Shown: positions 1 through 11,338 of the stretch, one piece after another | Numbering within the stretch: the stretch's first letter is position 1 | How the letters are laid out: each line of letters starts with the position of its first letter | Assembly: GCA_021292105.1 (NCBI GenBank) | Contig: CM037861.1 | Span: forward strand, 49,847,920-49,911,919 | DNA length: 64,000 nt | DNA from: Anadara kagoshimensis | Lineage: Eukaryota; Mollusca; Bivalvia; Arcoida; Arcidae | Direction of reading: 5' to 3' | Program-made: the position numbers and the translations under genes | Notes under the pieces: model-generated | What the model saw: only the letters and a program-made list of their open reading frames with translations | What the model was told of the DNA's origin: nothing | The model's database searches: none

Positions 1-872
1 CGCGAAGATGAAGAGAAATCTGATTATCTTGATTTGACCTTACGGTATTGGTTTCACAAAGTTTTATTGCAAATTTATGTCAAAGCTTATCATAATGCTA
101 TGTTAGATTTTTTAGGATTTTTCCCGAGAAAATTCAGCAATTATGGCATCGTGATGACTGAAGAAATAATTTTATATGGTCTGAAATAAAACATCAATAA
201 TTGTTAACGTCGAACATTTTGGAATAAAATTTGCCACTGAATACAATGTACTTAGCAACAAGCTTAGCATTAACAAATGAATGAACATCGCAAAACAAAA
301 CTGAGTATAAACATTTATTTTAACCAATCATTATGACACTTTCTAGTTTCTTCTAGTGGCAAAATAGAATCCATTGTTGTGACTTATGCCTTTTTTATTA
401 TTGTTAATAAATTTGTTGGAAAAATTTGTGACCATGTATCGAATTCTCAAAAGTTAACAATATATTCTATGACATTAAACATCGTCTTTGGAAATATTTC
501 TCCATCATTTGTAATTTGAAACCATTTGAAGCCGGAACATTGTCATCAGTAACAAAATGGTGGTTTCTTCCTTTAGTTTCACGTACACCAAATACAATAT
601 ACTCCTGATGCTAAGATAAGAATCGAATCAATAGGCTAAAGATTTACTGCAGTTTTCTTATAGGCATAATTCCCCTTTATTCAGCATACAGTATCTATAC
701 ACAAAATAAGGAACCCTATTGTTACATCTATAAAAGAAAATCGATGGTATAGGATATAGGTATCAAAGTAACAAGCAAGTAAGTGTATATTGAATTCTTC
801 TTAATAAATAGCCTCTTCATTATTATTTCAATGCCATATATTTCTTCAGAGGTCACACTGCCCAGCAACAAT
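1..872. other. Non-coding, nothing recognised
   Basis: AT-rich sequence with no open frame of note, no recognisable repeat family and no RNA gene that I can see. It could be intergenic or intronic. Confidence 0.5.
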
Positions 873-1071
873 TGTGAGTCTTGTGTGGTTCATATAAGAA
901 ATTTGTATGACTTGTGTGGTTGATATAAGAAATTGCTATCTAGGAGTATTTGTGACTTGTGTGGTTGATATAAGAAATTACTATCTAGGAGTTTTTTTTG
1001 ACTTGTATGGTTGAAATGACTATCTCGGAGTATGTTTGACCTGTGTAGTTGATATAAGAAGAAATTTGTGT
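873..1071. repeat. Degenerate minisatellite, about 4-5 units
   Basis: A motif of roughly 50-60 bases is repeated head to tail. Each unit has a 'cttgtgtggttgatataag' core followed by 'aaat' and a 'ctatctaggagt' half. Units differ in length and by substitutions, and the last is the most diverged, so the array is old. No coding sense. Confidence 0.75.
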
Positions 1072-1202
1072 TGACATAATTTGTAATAACACCGGTATTA
1101 TTATAACCTTAACTTTGATTACTTACTACTGATTCGATAATGCAAAAATCAATTACTGTATCTTTGAACTAAGTGGTGGTTTTATACTTTGTAAGTTTGT
1201 AA

Positions 1203-1290
1203 TTGTTGATAAGTTTGATGTCCAATATTACCCTTGATATACTTGACGTCTCATAGTTCCATGTTCCTTTCACTCAATTTTTGTCGGTTA
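1203..1290 (+). mobile_element. Fragment of Penelope-like element 3' region
   Basis: Matches the segment that in the better copy at 56753-57275 spans the end of the reverse transcriptase frame and the start of the 3' tail: 'gttgataagtttgatgt', then 'ttgacgtctcatagttcc' and 'atgttcctttcac'. Downstream homology fades within about 20 bases. A decayed fragment with no coding capacity. Confidence 0.7.
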
Positions 1291-4011
1291 GCGTGTATCA
1301 TATTTTTGGTTCGGCTCTTATATCTTTTGTTGTATTATAGTCTGTTTGTTTTGATTTGTTGCCAAATTTTTTATATATTTTTTCAGTTGTCCTTATCAAT
1401 AACGATGTCGTCTGATATTCTGTGAATTTCGTGATCAAAGGTACCTAGCCTTAGCACCATCTTACCCAGATGATTATCTGTACAAATTAGACATAATTGC
1501 TAACAACTTTAACAAAATTATTTATGGTCCTATATAGTATACATTGGTTTACCAATTTTTAAAGGTTAAACTATATAATAAAAATACTAAAATTATCTTA
1601 TGCCCAAATCTTTCTCAATGCTTACCACGTTTCTGATTGGCTGTCTAAACATTTAACATACCAATGAAGTATAATGATTCCAACCAACTACAATATTTTA
1701 ATATGATAGTTTTATATAGTAATCTTCTAATCAAATAATACAATCACCTCACTTTAATTTAGTTGCACATTTTTTGCAACATATCATTCGAAACCGAATT
1801 TCTTCAACTACAATATGAACTAAGATGATATTAGGAATTTGAGGTCATATCTGCGAAATGTATATTCAGTAAACGATTCATATTAAACTGCATTTCCAAA
1901 ATGATTACTTTCAAATCGCATTACTAGAATACTTCATTCTTAAATACTTCATTTCAAATGTCATTTCCAAAATGCTTCATTTTAAATGACGTTTGTTACG
2001 GATCTGTTTCTGAAATGTGATTTGACGGATGTTATTTCAATATCTTCAGTTTATGTATAAGATTGATTATTTGCTGAAAAAATCTGATTTGTAAAATGTA
2101 ACTCTGTGACAGGTAATTTTCTAGCAAGTAATTGAAGTATTCCATTATTAGATCTAATATAAATGTTTGAAAACTGATCGAAGTTTAATATCAACTTGTT
2201 TACAGTGAATGAAACTTAATATTAACGAGGTTTACACTCAAGAAACTTGCATAACTTTTAAGTTTATTTTATTTTTATTGTACCCACTTACATTACGCTG
2301 CACGGTGCATGGATGTAAACTTGAAATAATTTACAGACATGCATACAAAGAAGATCGTAATAATATAAGTGATATCTTAAATTAAAAGATATAACAGTTA
2401 ATTGACAGCTGAACAAGGTGTGCTTCTCTTCTCATGTTGCCGTATGTACATGTTTGGTTCTCGTGTTATTTTCTTTTTTGTATCATGCTGTTGGTCAAGA
2501 TTGTTATTGGAGCTACATTTTGCTGACTAACACGTGTCATAGCCTCGTTATTCTCTTCCTGGTTATACAATACAGTATTGAACTGCGGACTTTAAAATAT
2601 CATTCTGACTAATAAGAGCCAGTTAAAAAATTACAAATCTAAAAAATGAAAAGAAATGCAAATAAATAAGAGCACAAGGTGTTCTGGGATTTGGGTTAAA
2701 ACGAAAATAATTTTTTCTCATTTTCTTATAAAATCATGATGAATTAATCGTGGAATCATATCCGCTTAAGACATGATCATGATAATTAGTTTGTGGTTGA
2801 ACAATATTATGTCTTTTGCCGTTACAGTAGGTATTTTGACAACAAGAACTCCAATAGGCGCACAACTGGTACGTTTTGCATTTGAATATCGGAAAGCCGT
2901 GTCAGACTCAATTTTAAATATAAATTGACATTTTTTTGTGATTTTATAATGACTTAATATGGCTCAGATTTTCTAGGAAAGAACATCTTGAATGTTTACC
3001 TGTGCCACCTAGGGACATTCCATACCCAATATGCGCATACTCATCCTGTAGTTTTAGTAAAGAAAAAAATAAATATAATATCTTATTGAAATATTACGTT
3101 AATAACGACCAAATTATAATGTCTGGAAACAATTTTTACAAGTGTTTTCGCAAAACTTTTACAAATTTTTCAAATTGACATATTTGTTGCAATGCAAAAG
3201 ATTTCGCGTAGTCCGCGAACAACGACCCATCGAAACTGTTTGGTAAAAACTCGTTAAGTATGTAATGGTTATACATCTACATATACTTTACATACAACAA
3301 ATTAAATTAAAACTAAAAAAATATCAAATAAATCCATATCGATTTGATCATGAATCACTTTTATATCTTGCTATTTATAGTTACGACACCCTTCTTGGAT
3401 GTTGCAGAAAGTTCCTTTGTGCTCAAACTAGGGGCCTTTCAAATTAAGTTTGGTTCAAATTGTTCCAGTAGTTTCAGAAAAGATTAAAGGTTATACACAG
3501 CCAGTCAGACCATGAGGTCAGCTTGATACTGGATATTGACTAATGTACGTAAACACAGGCTACTCACATCCGTATTTTGCAAAAAGAATACTTAAGAGTA
3601 ATGATTCTATTAAATCGAATAGATCGGGCATGGTGTTTTCATTCATATATTGTTCTGACAATGGACACGGAACATCAAATGAATATGTTTCATATAAAAT
3701 AATAAAACTGTAAATAACCACGAATAAAGGCATCGTAACTAATCGCAGCTATACAAACATTGTATAACTCCCAACTTAGAACGGACACTGATGACAGTAG
3801 GCTTAACACAAGTGTATTACAATACAGTTTTCTAGTCTTTAACATATGTAACCTGCAATATTTGTCCAAAATAAGCATAAAAGTTTCTTTTAAATTACAG
3901 AACAGCGATCCATAAAACAGTCGCTAATAAATACTTCATTACACTTTTAAAAAAATTATATACTGGTTTTGATGTAGCTAACTATCTAAACAGAAGATGT
4001 TTATTTTCCGA
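1291..4011. other. Non-coding, little recognisable
   Basis: AT-rich with no convincing gene. Around 3440-3480 a phrase ('ggttcaaattgttccagt' then 'agtttcagaaaag') resembles a widespread bivalve repeat, from memory only. Around 1890-1990 there are short direct repeats of 'catttccaaaatg' and 'atacttcatt'. The short frames at 2418-2612, 3265-3447 and 3690-3878 have no domain-like features and look like chance. Confidence 0.45.
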
Positions 4012-4140
4012 AGCACCCGGCCTCACTTCCTGGTTGAAGTTCACAAGGTTAACCTTGTCGAAACTTGTCAGTTCCAAAGTTTTTACTTTGCCTCTGGATT
4101 GTGATTCGGTCATGTTTGTTTTTGATTGTTTTATATTGTT
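4012..4140 (+). mobile_element. Penelope-like 3' tail, degenerate copy
   Basis: Begins within the tail at 'gcacccggcctcacttcc', lacking the first hairpin arm, and runs to 'tctggattgtgattcgg' and the terminal 'tgtttgtttttgatt'. The second hairpin (ACTTCC / GGAAGT in the consensus) is damaged because the right arm reads GAAGT. Confidence 0.75.
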
Positions 4141-4255
4141 GGTAAAATATATTTTGGTACTTTGAGTATTTTTTCAACCCCTTGAAAATATTTTGGTTTC
4201 GCAATTTTAGTCCAAGCACTACTGATAAGGAATTGCATTCAGAAACATGAAACTT
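4141..4255 (+). repeat. Dispersed repeat with a decayed hammerhead-like core
   Basis: Contains 'tttggtactttgag', then 'tccaagcactactgat', the same lead-in found at 26320-26413 and 47275-47394. The core reads CTGATAA, then 'aggaattgcattc' with weak stem II, then AGAAAC. The helix I and III strands are unrecognisable, so this copy is surely inactive. Confidence 0.45.
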
Positions 4256-5063
4256 TCGCTAAAATACTTCATAACACTTTTAAAAATTATATACTTGTTT
4301 CTTCTTTAATTGCATCATAACGTTTTATTATTGACATGTACAAAGTAAATTTATTATGTGCTGTTGGTAAAAGACACCCAAATTTGGCATCCATTTCCAA
4401 ATTTTACTACCACAATCAAATAGCGCCACGAGATACTGTCAGCATCCAAAAATAACTAGCAGTCATTTGGTGCTGCGTTTATTTATTTTACATAATTTTT
4501 TTTATCCCTAATATGTCATTATAAACACTGTATGTTATAAAATTGTAATGACAAGGCTGATATTGTTTGTAAATTAGATAGTGGCAGTAAACGAGCATAA
4601 AAGATGGAAAACTTTTAAAACCGTCAATTTGTTTATTCTTTACGATGTCATTTTAAGCTTTCTGAAACACATTTTTGGAAAATTTTATTGAATTTATTTG
4701 CACAATGCTCGTCGCTAAGGTAACCGTTTTTCATGCATGTGCATTAAAATGATTTAGTTGACGTAATTATCCTGAAAGGGGAAATTGGTGTAGTGTCAAC
4801 GATCTTTAAAACCATTTATCTTTTGAATGTGTTGATTGGAATTATCTGTACAAAAAGCCCGATAAGGAGATATGTAACTACATATTCAATGTTTAATAAG
4901 GAAAAATAGGTTATTGAAGTTCAGGCAACTGTAAATGTTAAAAACTGACCCCGGAAGAACTGAGATACCTTTAATATATGCAACTAGAAATAAACGATTT
5001 GCATCCTTAAAGCCATAAAAGATTTATTTTAAACATATCTTAAAACACGGATAAAAACTGGTG
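4256..5063. other. Non-coding, nothing recognised
   Basis: AT-rich. No open frame, repeat family or RNA gene that I can support. Confidence 0.5.
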
Positions 5064-5215
5064 TAGCTAGTTAAACATGAGGTGCTTACCGTTCTGGAGC
5101 ACCCCGCCTAGCGTCCCTGGTGGAAGCTCATGTAATAAAGTTATTCTGTCATTTTTAAATGTTTTACTTTGATCATGGATTGCGATGTGGACATGGATTG
5201 ATATGTTTGTATTTA
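5064..5215 (+). mobile_element. Penelope-like 3' tail copy
   Basis: Retains 'gtgtagctagttaaacat', the first hairpin with both arms intact (GGTGCT and AGCACC) and 'tccctggtggaag'. It ends in 'ggacatggattgatatgttt'. Reverse transcriptase sequence is absent. Confidence 0.8.
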
Positions 5216-6089
5216 ATTATTCAAAAACATTTGTTTTAAAAAGGAACGAAGCTGAAAAATAATGTTTTAGTTTTGTAAGCCGTCAAACACACCAGGTCAA
5301 TTGTCAATATTTGCATTGGTATTTAGATTATGATTGATAACAAGATATGATTAATTTCTTACAAACAGGTTAACAGGTTTTATTATTTTTATTTTTGCTA
5401 ATTTTAAATTCAGAAATCAAATAGTAAATTAGATTTTTCTGGTTACAAATCTGTATGATTTATTTGGAAGATGCATCAACAGTAATATACATTTTGACAG
5501 TAATAACATAAATATTCATATAAAATATGTATTACTTGGATACACTACGGAACAATCTTAAACATAAACACCAATGTGTTATTATATTTATGAGACACGC
5601 ACCTTATAATCTTGTTATATAGACTTATACTAGTTTGGTATATGTGTATCTGGTATCGATTATCCGTTAAAACTTTTCCTTCGATTGCATTTCTAATTCA
5701 TCACCTTGTCAGTTCATTGGCGTTTAAAAGACTTGTTTTCTGCTAGAAACCGATTTATCATATTTTATAGACTTAATTTAATTTGTATTGGGCATCAAAT
5801 AAAGTTTTCTCTCTAGAAAGAAACTTCTTTGGTAATTGTCGGGAAAACTTGATGATTGACGGTCTGTTTGTATGGCTTAGTTGTATTCATACGGAATAAT
5901 ATATCTATTTTTTAAATTCTAATGAACATGCGTGTAATTTTGCATCTACAAATTCTGAAGGAATAACTAGGTAACATAAGGCATGTTTAATTTGATATTC
6001 CAATTTAACAAAAATTAATAATGTATCGATTATTATAAAGAACTAGGTATTTTGAATAACAATATCACAATAAAGTTTAAAACAGTTAT
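5216..6089. other. Non-coding, nothing recognised
   Basis: AT-rich sequence without a supported feature. Confidence 0.5.
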
Positions 6090-6235
6090 GGTTATCCATG
6101 CCCGAATCACAATCCAGAAGCAAAGCTTGACACTGACAAATTAGGTAATCTACGTGAACTTTCGCCAGGAAAGTGAGACCTGGTACTGGCAAGTACTACC
6201 TGTTTAGCTAGCTACATCCGCCACGTGTGTAATAA
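6090..6235 (-). mobile_element. Penelope-like 3' tail, minus-strand half of an inverted pair
   Basis: Reverse complement of the tail: 'cgaatcacaatccagaagc' at the left, then 'tagctagctacatccgcc' and 'acgtgtgtaat' at the right. It faces the plus-strand copy at 6335-6495 across about 100 bases, with the tail ends outermost. Pairing of partial copies with full copies is known for Penelope-like elements; reading this pair that way is inference. Confidence 0.75.
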
Positions 6236-6334
6236 AAATTGAGTAAAATGAGCAATAGCCAATATAAAAGTAAAACAATGCTATATATTTAGAATACGCT
6301 TTATAGCTGTAGATAAACGTATTACACACGCGAC

Positions 6335-6495
6335 TAATGAAGGTAGTCAAACAGGAGGTTTTACCCTTTCGGACCATCTGGCCTTACTTTCTGGTGGAAT
6401 TTCACGCGTTCAACCTAACCTGCAGTTTATTAGTTTTTACTTTGTTTCTTGATGTGGTTCGGTCATGGTTTTGTTTGTTTGGTTTTTTTATTTTC
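6335..6495 (+). mobile_element. Penelope-like 3' tail, plus-strand half of an inverted pair
   Basis: Degenerate copy starting near 'gtcaaacaggagg' and running through 'ggccttactttctggtgg' to 'cggtcatggttttgtttg'. The open frame of 67 codons that overlaps it is a chance frame through the tail. Confidence 0.7.
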
Positions 6496-6798
6496 AACAC
6501 ACTGATATACTTAAATTCCACAGCCGCCAATCACTTATAAGCTTGCATGCACAGTATTATTGGAAGGCAAACAATCACAACAACGGGGTTGCTTATTCCA
6601 AATATAAAACGCAGTATGCTTATGTCATGATCTAACCAAAATGGCTTAAAATAATTATCAATTCTAAAAGAGTTATAATAATATTAATAATTTACAAATG
6701 ACAATATATATGAAATTTATAAATCATAGGCACATAAAATTGATCTGTCCGCTTGACATTTCATAAGGAATATCCGTATAGGAGTATCCAGCAACTGG

Positions 6799-7288
6799 TA
6801 AAGGCAAACAACATTGACCGGTACGTTTTACTTTGCATTAGAAATTTTCATATAGAAGAGTCCACCCTATACATAGGTAGTAGTAGAATCGGCTGTTTAT
6901 AATGTTTAAGATATAGGCAAACAATACTGACCTGTCCGTTTGACCTTTTATTGGAAATATTGATAAAGGAAGATCCACCCAATACATTGGTAGTGTTAGG
7001 ATCCAAGTTTATATATACACGTGACACAGTTTACTCTATGAGTGATTATATCTAAGATGTTACAAAATGAACACCTGTGTTCCCTATAGATAAATGAACT
7101 CGGTCCATGATAAATATTTAAATGAAAGGTCAAGTGGACAGGTCAATGTTGTTTGCCTATACATAATTAGTGTTTGCATTATGTAGACAAAATAAACCCG
7201 TGAGATCACTTTAAATAGATGCAAACGTCCGTCATAAACATTCAAATTGAAGGTTAAAGGGACAGTTCAATTAAGTTGTTTGCCTATA
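6799..7288. mobile_element. Nested MITE copy 2
   Basis: Left end at about 6799 ('aaggcaaacaacattgacc'), right end finishing at 7288 ('gttgtttgcctata'). Copy 3 sits inside it. With copy 3 removed, about 240 bases remain, matching the isolated copy. Confidence 0.7.
6912..7161. mobile_element. Nested MITE copy 3 (innermost)
   Basis: Left end 'tataggcaaacaatactg' at 6912, right end 'aatgttgtttgcctata' ending at 7161, about 250 bases. The subterminal phrases 'ccacccaatacattggtag' and 'aaatgaaaggtcaag' match the copy at 22934-23178. This is the best preserved member of the cluster. Confidence 0.8.
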
Positions 7289-7361
7289 GTGTTAGGTTTC
7301 AAGGTAATATATAAAACTGTATGCGTTTTCTGTATGAAATAAGTATAAAAATATATATGAG

Positions 7362-7602
7362 TATGGGCAAACAACCATGACCTGTCCGCTTGACCTTTGA
7401 TTAAATAGCATGATGGGCGAGTAAATTGAAGTAATAGGGATGATGCGTGTATTTTGTCTATATGATGTGAACATTAGTCATGAGCAATGTGTGTATATAT
7501 ATTAATTGCGAATCCTTACATTACTTATGTATAAGGTCGTCCTTCCTATATGAATATTCCTAATGAAGGGTCAAAGGGACATGTCAATGTTGTTTGTCTA
7601 TA
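7362..7602. mobile_element. Nested MITE copy 4
   Basis: Left end 'tatgggcaaacaaccatg' at 7362, right end 'caatgttgtttgtctata' ending at 7602, about 241 bases. It lies inside the right part of copy 1, beside copy 2 rather than inside it. The overlapping 60-codon minus-strand frame is chance. Confidence 0.75.
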
Positions 7603-7723
7603 TGAGTACTTCGCATGATGTAGACAAAATAAACATCTGGATTCCCTAAACATAAATATATTGATACTTAATAAATATTTCAATGAAAGGTCAAACAAAC
7701 AGATCACTGTTTCTTTGCCTATA

Positions 7724-8098
7724 AACGTTTATAATCACAGATAAATTTTATATTGTGGATTTTATAGTGTTTAGATTATATATGGTGTGATTGAATAGAA
7801 ACCGAGTAAGTGATGGTCGCCCACGTATGAAGAAGTTCTGTTTTTGAAACAGTATTTGAAGGTTATCCGGTTAATTTAATTTATGTCTGAGTAATGGTGA
7901 TATTATCTGGATTTCGAAACAAATGTATTTTATTGAAAAAACATAACACTTAAATAAACAGAGCAGCTAAGAGCGAACCTTAACAACGAATACGAAACTT
8001 AAAAAACATGACACTAGAACACATTACTGGGCAAATAGTATGAGTGACCTAATCATTCCAGACTTATCAATTATAGAAATGTCGTGTAAAGAAAATAA
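7724..8098. other. Upstream of receptor, possible 5' UTR intron
   Basis: AT-rich sequence leading into a strong splice acceptor at 8114-8115. If the receptor has a 5' UTR intron, this is its end. No promoter element can be supported. Confidence 0.4.
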
Positions 8099-8115
8099 TT
8101 TATTTTGTTTTTTAG
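8099..8115 (+). promoter_or_regulatory. Putative 3' splice site of a 5' UTR intron
   Basis: A T-rich tract ending 'ttttgttttttag' places AG at 8114-8115, followed by about 52 bases of leader before the receptor start codon at 8168. Polypyrimidine quality and spacing fit an acceptor for a non-coding first exon outside what I can identify. Confidence 0.55.
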
Positions 8116-8167
8116 GATGTTCTGACAGCATTAATAAACAGAAGTTCTTTTACCTAAGATACCAAAC

Positions 8168-9287
8168 ATGGACGGAATAAATGAAACGTTCATAAATTGT
8201 TCCATGGTTGAGTCGAACGTAACAAGTAACCCTGAAGATGATGAGTTCGAAAGACTGGTGAGGTATATTGTACCGACTATATTCGGTGTCATAGTTGCCA
8301 TTGGTTTCGTTGGTAACTTGTTAGTGATAATTGTCGTCTGCTCTAATAAGCAAATGCAGAACACGACCAACATCTTAATTTTGAGCCTTGCGGTTGCAGA
8401 TTTGCTTTTTATTGTGTTCTGTGTGCCGTTCACAGCTGCAAGTTATGCAATGCCTATATGGCCTTTTGGAAATATCTGGTGCAAAATAAACAACTATTTA
8501 ATGTACGCATGTGCATACGCTAGTGTCTATACTTTAGTCCTTATGTCGTTGGACAGGTACCTAGCTGTCGTCCATCCAATAGCGTCAATTAATTTTCGTA
8601 ATCAACGTAACGCCATTATCATGGTTTATCACTTGGATAATAATACTTGCTGGAAACGTACCAATCTTGTTTCAGTGGCTGGTTATTACCTATTGTTATA
8701 AGGGAGAATCAAGGTCAGCTTGCATCAACCCATTACACGATCCTTCAGTCGATCAGACAGATCGCCGAATATTCTTTGGATCTTTCTTCGCATTCGGTTA
8801 TTTGATACCGTTAGCTCTAGTGTGCTTTCTATATGGATTTATGTTAAAAAGGTTATTGTACGGTGTTGTACCAGGAGGAAGTCAAAGAGCAAGAAATATC
8901 AAATCAAAGAAACGTGTCACACGTATGGTTGTAATTGTTGTTGCTATATTTGCACTTTGCTGGTTGCCAATACAAATACTGTTTATGATTCAGAGTTTTG
9001 GAACATTTGACCAGAGTGCCGTCAGCGCTGGATTTCAGATGGCTTCTAACTGTCTTGCCTATATGAACAGTTGTGTAAATCCAATTTTATACGCCTTTTT
9101 GTCCGAAAATTTCAGAAGGAGTTTTATGAGATTATTATGTTGTCAACGAAATGGTGGGTCACGGCTTGATTACGAAAAGACCAACGTCCGCGCAGACACT
9201 GCAAAAGAGATGCTCCTTAACAATACGGCAACAACCGTGTGTCCAATGGATCCAAGGACAAAAACTGCAACAATGACACTGTTGTAA
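8168..9287 (+). CDS. Allatostatin-A/galanin-like (buccalin-type) neuropeptide receptor, one-base frameshift
   Basis: A class A, seven-transmembrane G-protein-coupled receptor of the plasma membrane. Skipping one extra T in the run at 8625-8627 gives 372 residues, normal for the family. Seen: N-glycosylation sites at N5, N10 and N17 in a short extracellular tail; TM1 about 33-58 with GN at 49-50; TM2 with LAVAD (D78); C105 opening TM3; DRY at 129-131; TM4 with W156; C185 as the likely disulphide partner; TM5 about 202-226; CWLP at 264-267 in TM6; NPILY at 304-308 in TM7; a CC pair at 324-325 suited to palmitoylation. The TM3 surroundings ('WPFGNIWCK', 'VYTLVLMSLDRYLAVVHP') fit allatostatin-A receptors better than vertebrate galanin receptors; in molluscs the ligand family is buccalin (established knowledge, not tested here). 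The coding region has no intron. The frameshift leaves an upstream frame of 177 codons (to 8701) and a downstream frame from about 8628. It may be a sequencing error or a real lesion. Confidence 0.85.
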
Positions 9288-9658
9288 ATACACCAAATAC
9301 TATAAGTACAAGTATATAAATAGACGATGTAAAATCTCTCACCGTGATTAGTGACTGAGTTATGATAATTATGTACACCATTAGGTGATAATTATCTCTG
9401 TATAAAGTATAGATCACCTAATGCCTTTGCTGTTAGTAATCGAAGTATCAGGAACTGCAGGGATGTATAGACAAAGATGAAGGAAAAAAACTTAGCCAGT
9501 CAGTGTTTGCTCGAAAATATATGATAGAAAAGGATAGGTTGCAATTATTTGAAACTGGATGTGGCACCGTCACTGGAACGTTTGATATTTGTATCACAAG
9601 ATTGGAAAGTGCAATGGTTTATTTTGAATTGTATGTGTATAACTTAGTTAATCCTTTA
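9288..9658. other. Receptor 3' flank
   Basis: Probably 3' UTR and downstream sequence. I see no AATAAA near the stop codon; the nearest candidate is at about 10369, so the transcript end cannot be placed. The 70-codon frame at 9503-9715 runs into the CA repeat and is not supported. Confidence 0.4.
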
Positions 9659-9695
9659 ACACACACACACACACACACACACACACCACACACAC
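9659..9695. repeat. (AC)n microsatellite
   Basis: About 37 bases of alternating A and C, broken once by a 'cc' step near 9686. A likely length-variable marker just downstream of the receptor gene. Confidence 0.95.
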
Positions 9696-9778
9696 TTTTG
9701 CAGGCTAGTACTTAACGTATTTCGAATTTGTAAAAAAAAAACAAATTCAATATATATTTTAATAGAAATATTTTGAAA

Positions 9779-9788
9779 ATTATTATTA

Positions 9789-9819
<31 letters not shown>

Positions 9820-9820
9820 T
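9779..9820. repeat. (ATT)n microsatellite
   Basis: About eleven ATT units followed by interrupted ATC/ATT units. The overlapping minus-strand frame is simply isoleucine-rich repeat translation. Confidence 0.9.
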
Positions 9821-10724
9821 AAATCAGAACATATTACAGAATCGATAACAATTTTTGAAGCACATAAAAGCAATCTTCTACAAAAAGTTTTATCGTGGAA
9901 ACAGCTCAGATAAATCAACTCTAAATGTAATAAAGCTTTTTTCAATAAGAAAAATCTATGTAAAACATTGGTGTTATGATCACCACCTGTCTGTGTGATC
10001 AATGTATATAGCTACTACAATAATGATATACTATTTCACTTTAGGAAACTCAGTTTAGTATTCGAAAAAAACTAATTTGATCGTAGGTAAAGTAAATGTT
10101 TTATTTAATTGCATTATCGCGTCTACAAATCCTACAAGTCGTTTATGATTGACCATAAACATCCATCAATGTCGCATCTTTTCCCAGAACAGCCTTCTGG
10201 TAGCAGTCACTGGATTAGATTCTTCTTCAAAGTAGAATGTACTGTACATTGCTTCAGCGTGTATATGACGAGTATATCTAATTGTAAATGAATAATAATT
10301 CCAGCATCATTGGAAATATATCGGATGGATTACCGGGTAGATAACTGAACATTTTTCCAATTGCGAATAATAAATGACATTCGTTTGGCGTGTTTGTATT
10401 TGTAACTATGGTCAAATTTGATTATGTCGTTAAATTCGTCGTGGTAAAAGTAATGGTCATACCTGATGACACCTATATAAATAATAAACAAATTCAAAGA
10501 TTATAAATCAACGACATTGATGCAAAAGAAATGCAAATCATATTGTATCGATCATTACTCACGGAGGTTAAGTTAGACATTGTGCTATAACTGTTATCGT
10601 TGTTTTCATATTTTAATTATAAGTCCGTATTGCAATAACGAGTTGCAGTACATAATGTATGTATTGACCATCAACAATTTGAGACTGATTAAAAAGTTTA
10701 TATTTATATTTATTTATTTACCAT
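9821..10724. other. Non-coding, nothing recognised
   Basis: No supported gene or repeat. AATAAA-like hexamers occur near 10369 and 10480 and could serve a distant poly(A) site of the receptor, but nothing confirms this. Confidence 0.45.
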
Positions 10725-10900
10725 AATTCCATGTTCATTTCTCTCAGTATGGATACACACGTGGTGGTAGTGGCTAGCTAAACAGGAGAACCCGGTCTCA
10801 CTTCCCTGGTGAAAATATATCATTTGTCAGTTTAAAAAGTTTTTTACTTTGCTTCTTGATTGGCAGCGATTCTGACATGCATGGATTACTATGTCTGTTC
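10725..10900 (+). mobile_element. Penelope-like 3' tail copy with internal deletion
   Basis: Runs from 'ttccatgttcatttctctc' through 'acacgtggtgg' and 'gctagctaaacagg', then jumps to 'acccggtctcacttcc', so the first hairpin has been deleted. It ends in 'atggattactatgtctgtt'. Confidence 0.75.
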
Positions 10901-11338
10901 TTTATTTTTTTTCCTTCTAAAATTATGCCTGCATAAAGAAAAAATTAAGATCGCATTTAGATTGATGAATACAATAGCGTTGTTCATAAAAGTACCAGTT
11001 ACCAAGGTTTTTTCTTCCACTGTAATTTTTCTTTCGATCAATTTTATTTTTCTCGTCTCCATTAATACTGTTTGCATTAGATTGTTTCACACAGACAGAG
11101 TTCGGTAAGATTTTATTTATGTAATACTTCTTTTCATTTACGATTGTGTAATGATAAATGTGTTAGTAAATGACCCAGAATGATATCGATCATATAAACC
11201 AATGTTATATCAATTTTACATGAGTGGAATAAGATTGTCTAAGAATTTCTTCGTGATGTTGATACCAGCTTTGTCTAATTCGACTTTTCGTTTATTTTAT
11301 ATGTTTAATATAGTTTTAAGTTGTTTTGTATCGCATTT
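10901..11338. other. Non-coding, nothing recognised
   Basis: The overlapping plus- and minus-strand frames near 10860-11108 begin in the Penelope tail and have no domain features. I see nothing else. Confidence 0.45.

Larger units (their letters stand above)
6725..7723. mobile_element. Outermost MITE of a nested set (copy 1)
   Basis: A left terminal inverted repeat at about 6725-6770 ('tgatctgtccgcttgac') pairs with a right end finishing at 7723 ('ctttgcctata'). Between them lie the other three copies. The family's ends read 'tataggcaaacaac' followed by 'tgacctgtccgcttgacctt', with the inverse at the right. An isolated copy at 22934-23178 shows the unit length is about 245 bases. No transposase is encoded, so it is non-autonomous. 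Confidence 0.65.

Noticed and set aside
8131-8433. A 100-codon minus-strand frame overlapping the receptor start.
   Set aside because: It is antisense to a strongly supported receptor coding region and has no features of its own.
10860-11108. An 82-codon, hydrophobic frame that could be a small membrane protein.
   Set aside because: It starts in a Penelope-like tail, is opposed by a minus-strand frame over the same bases, and its hydrophobicity is what T-rich DNA gives by chance.
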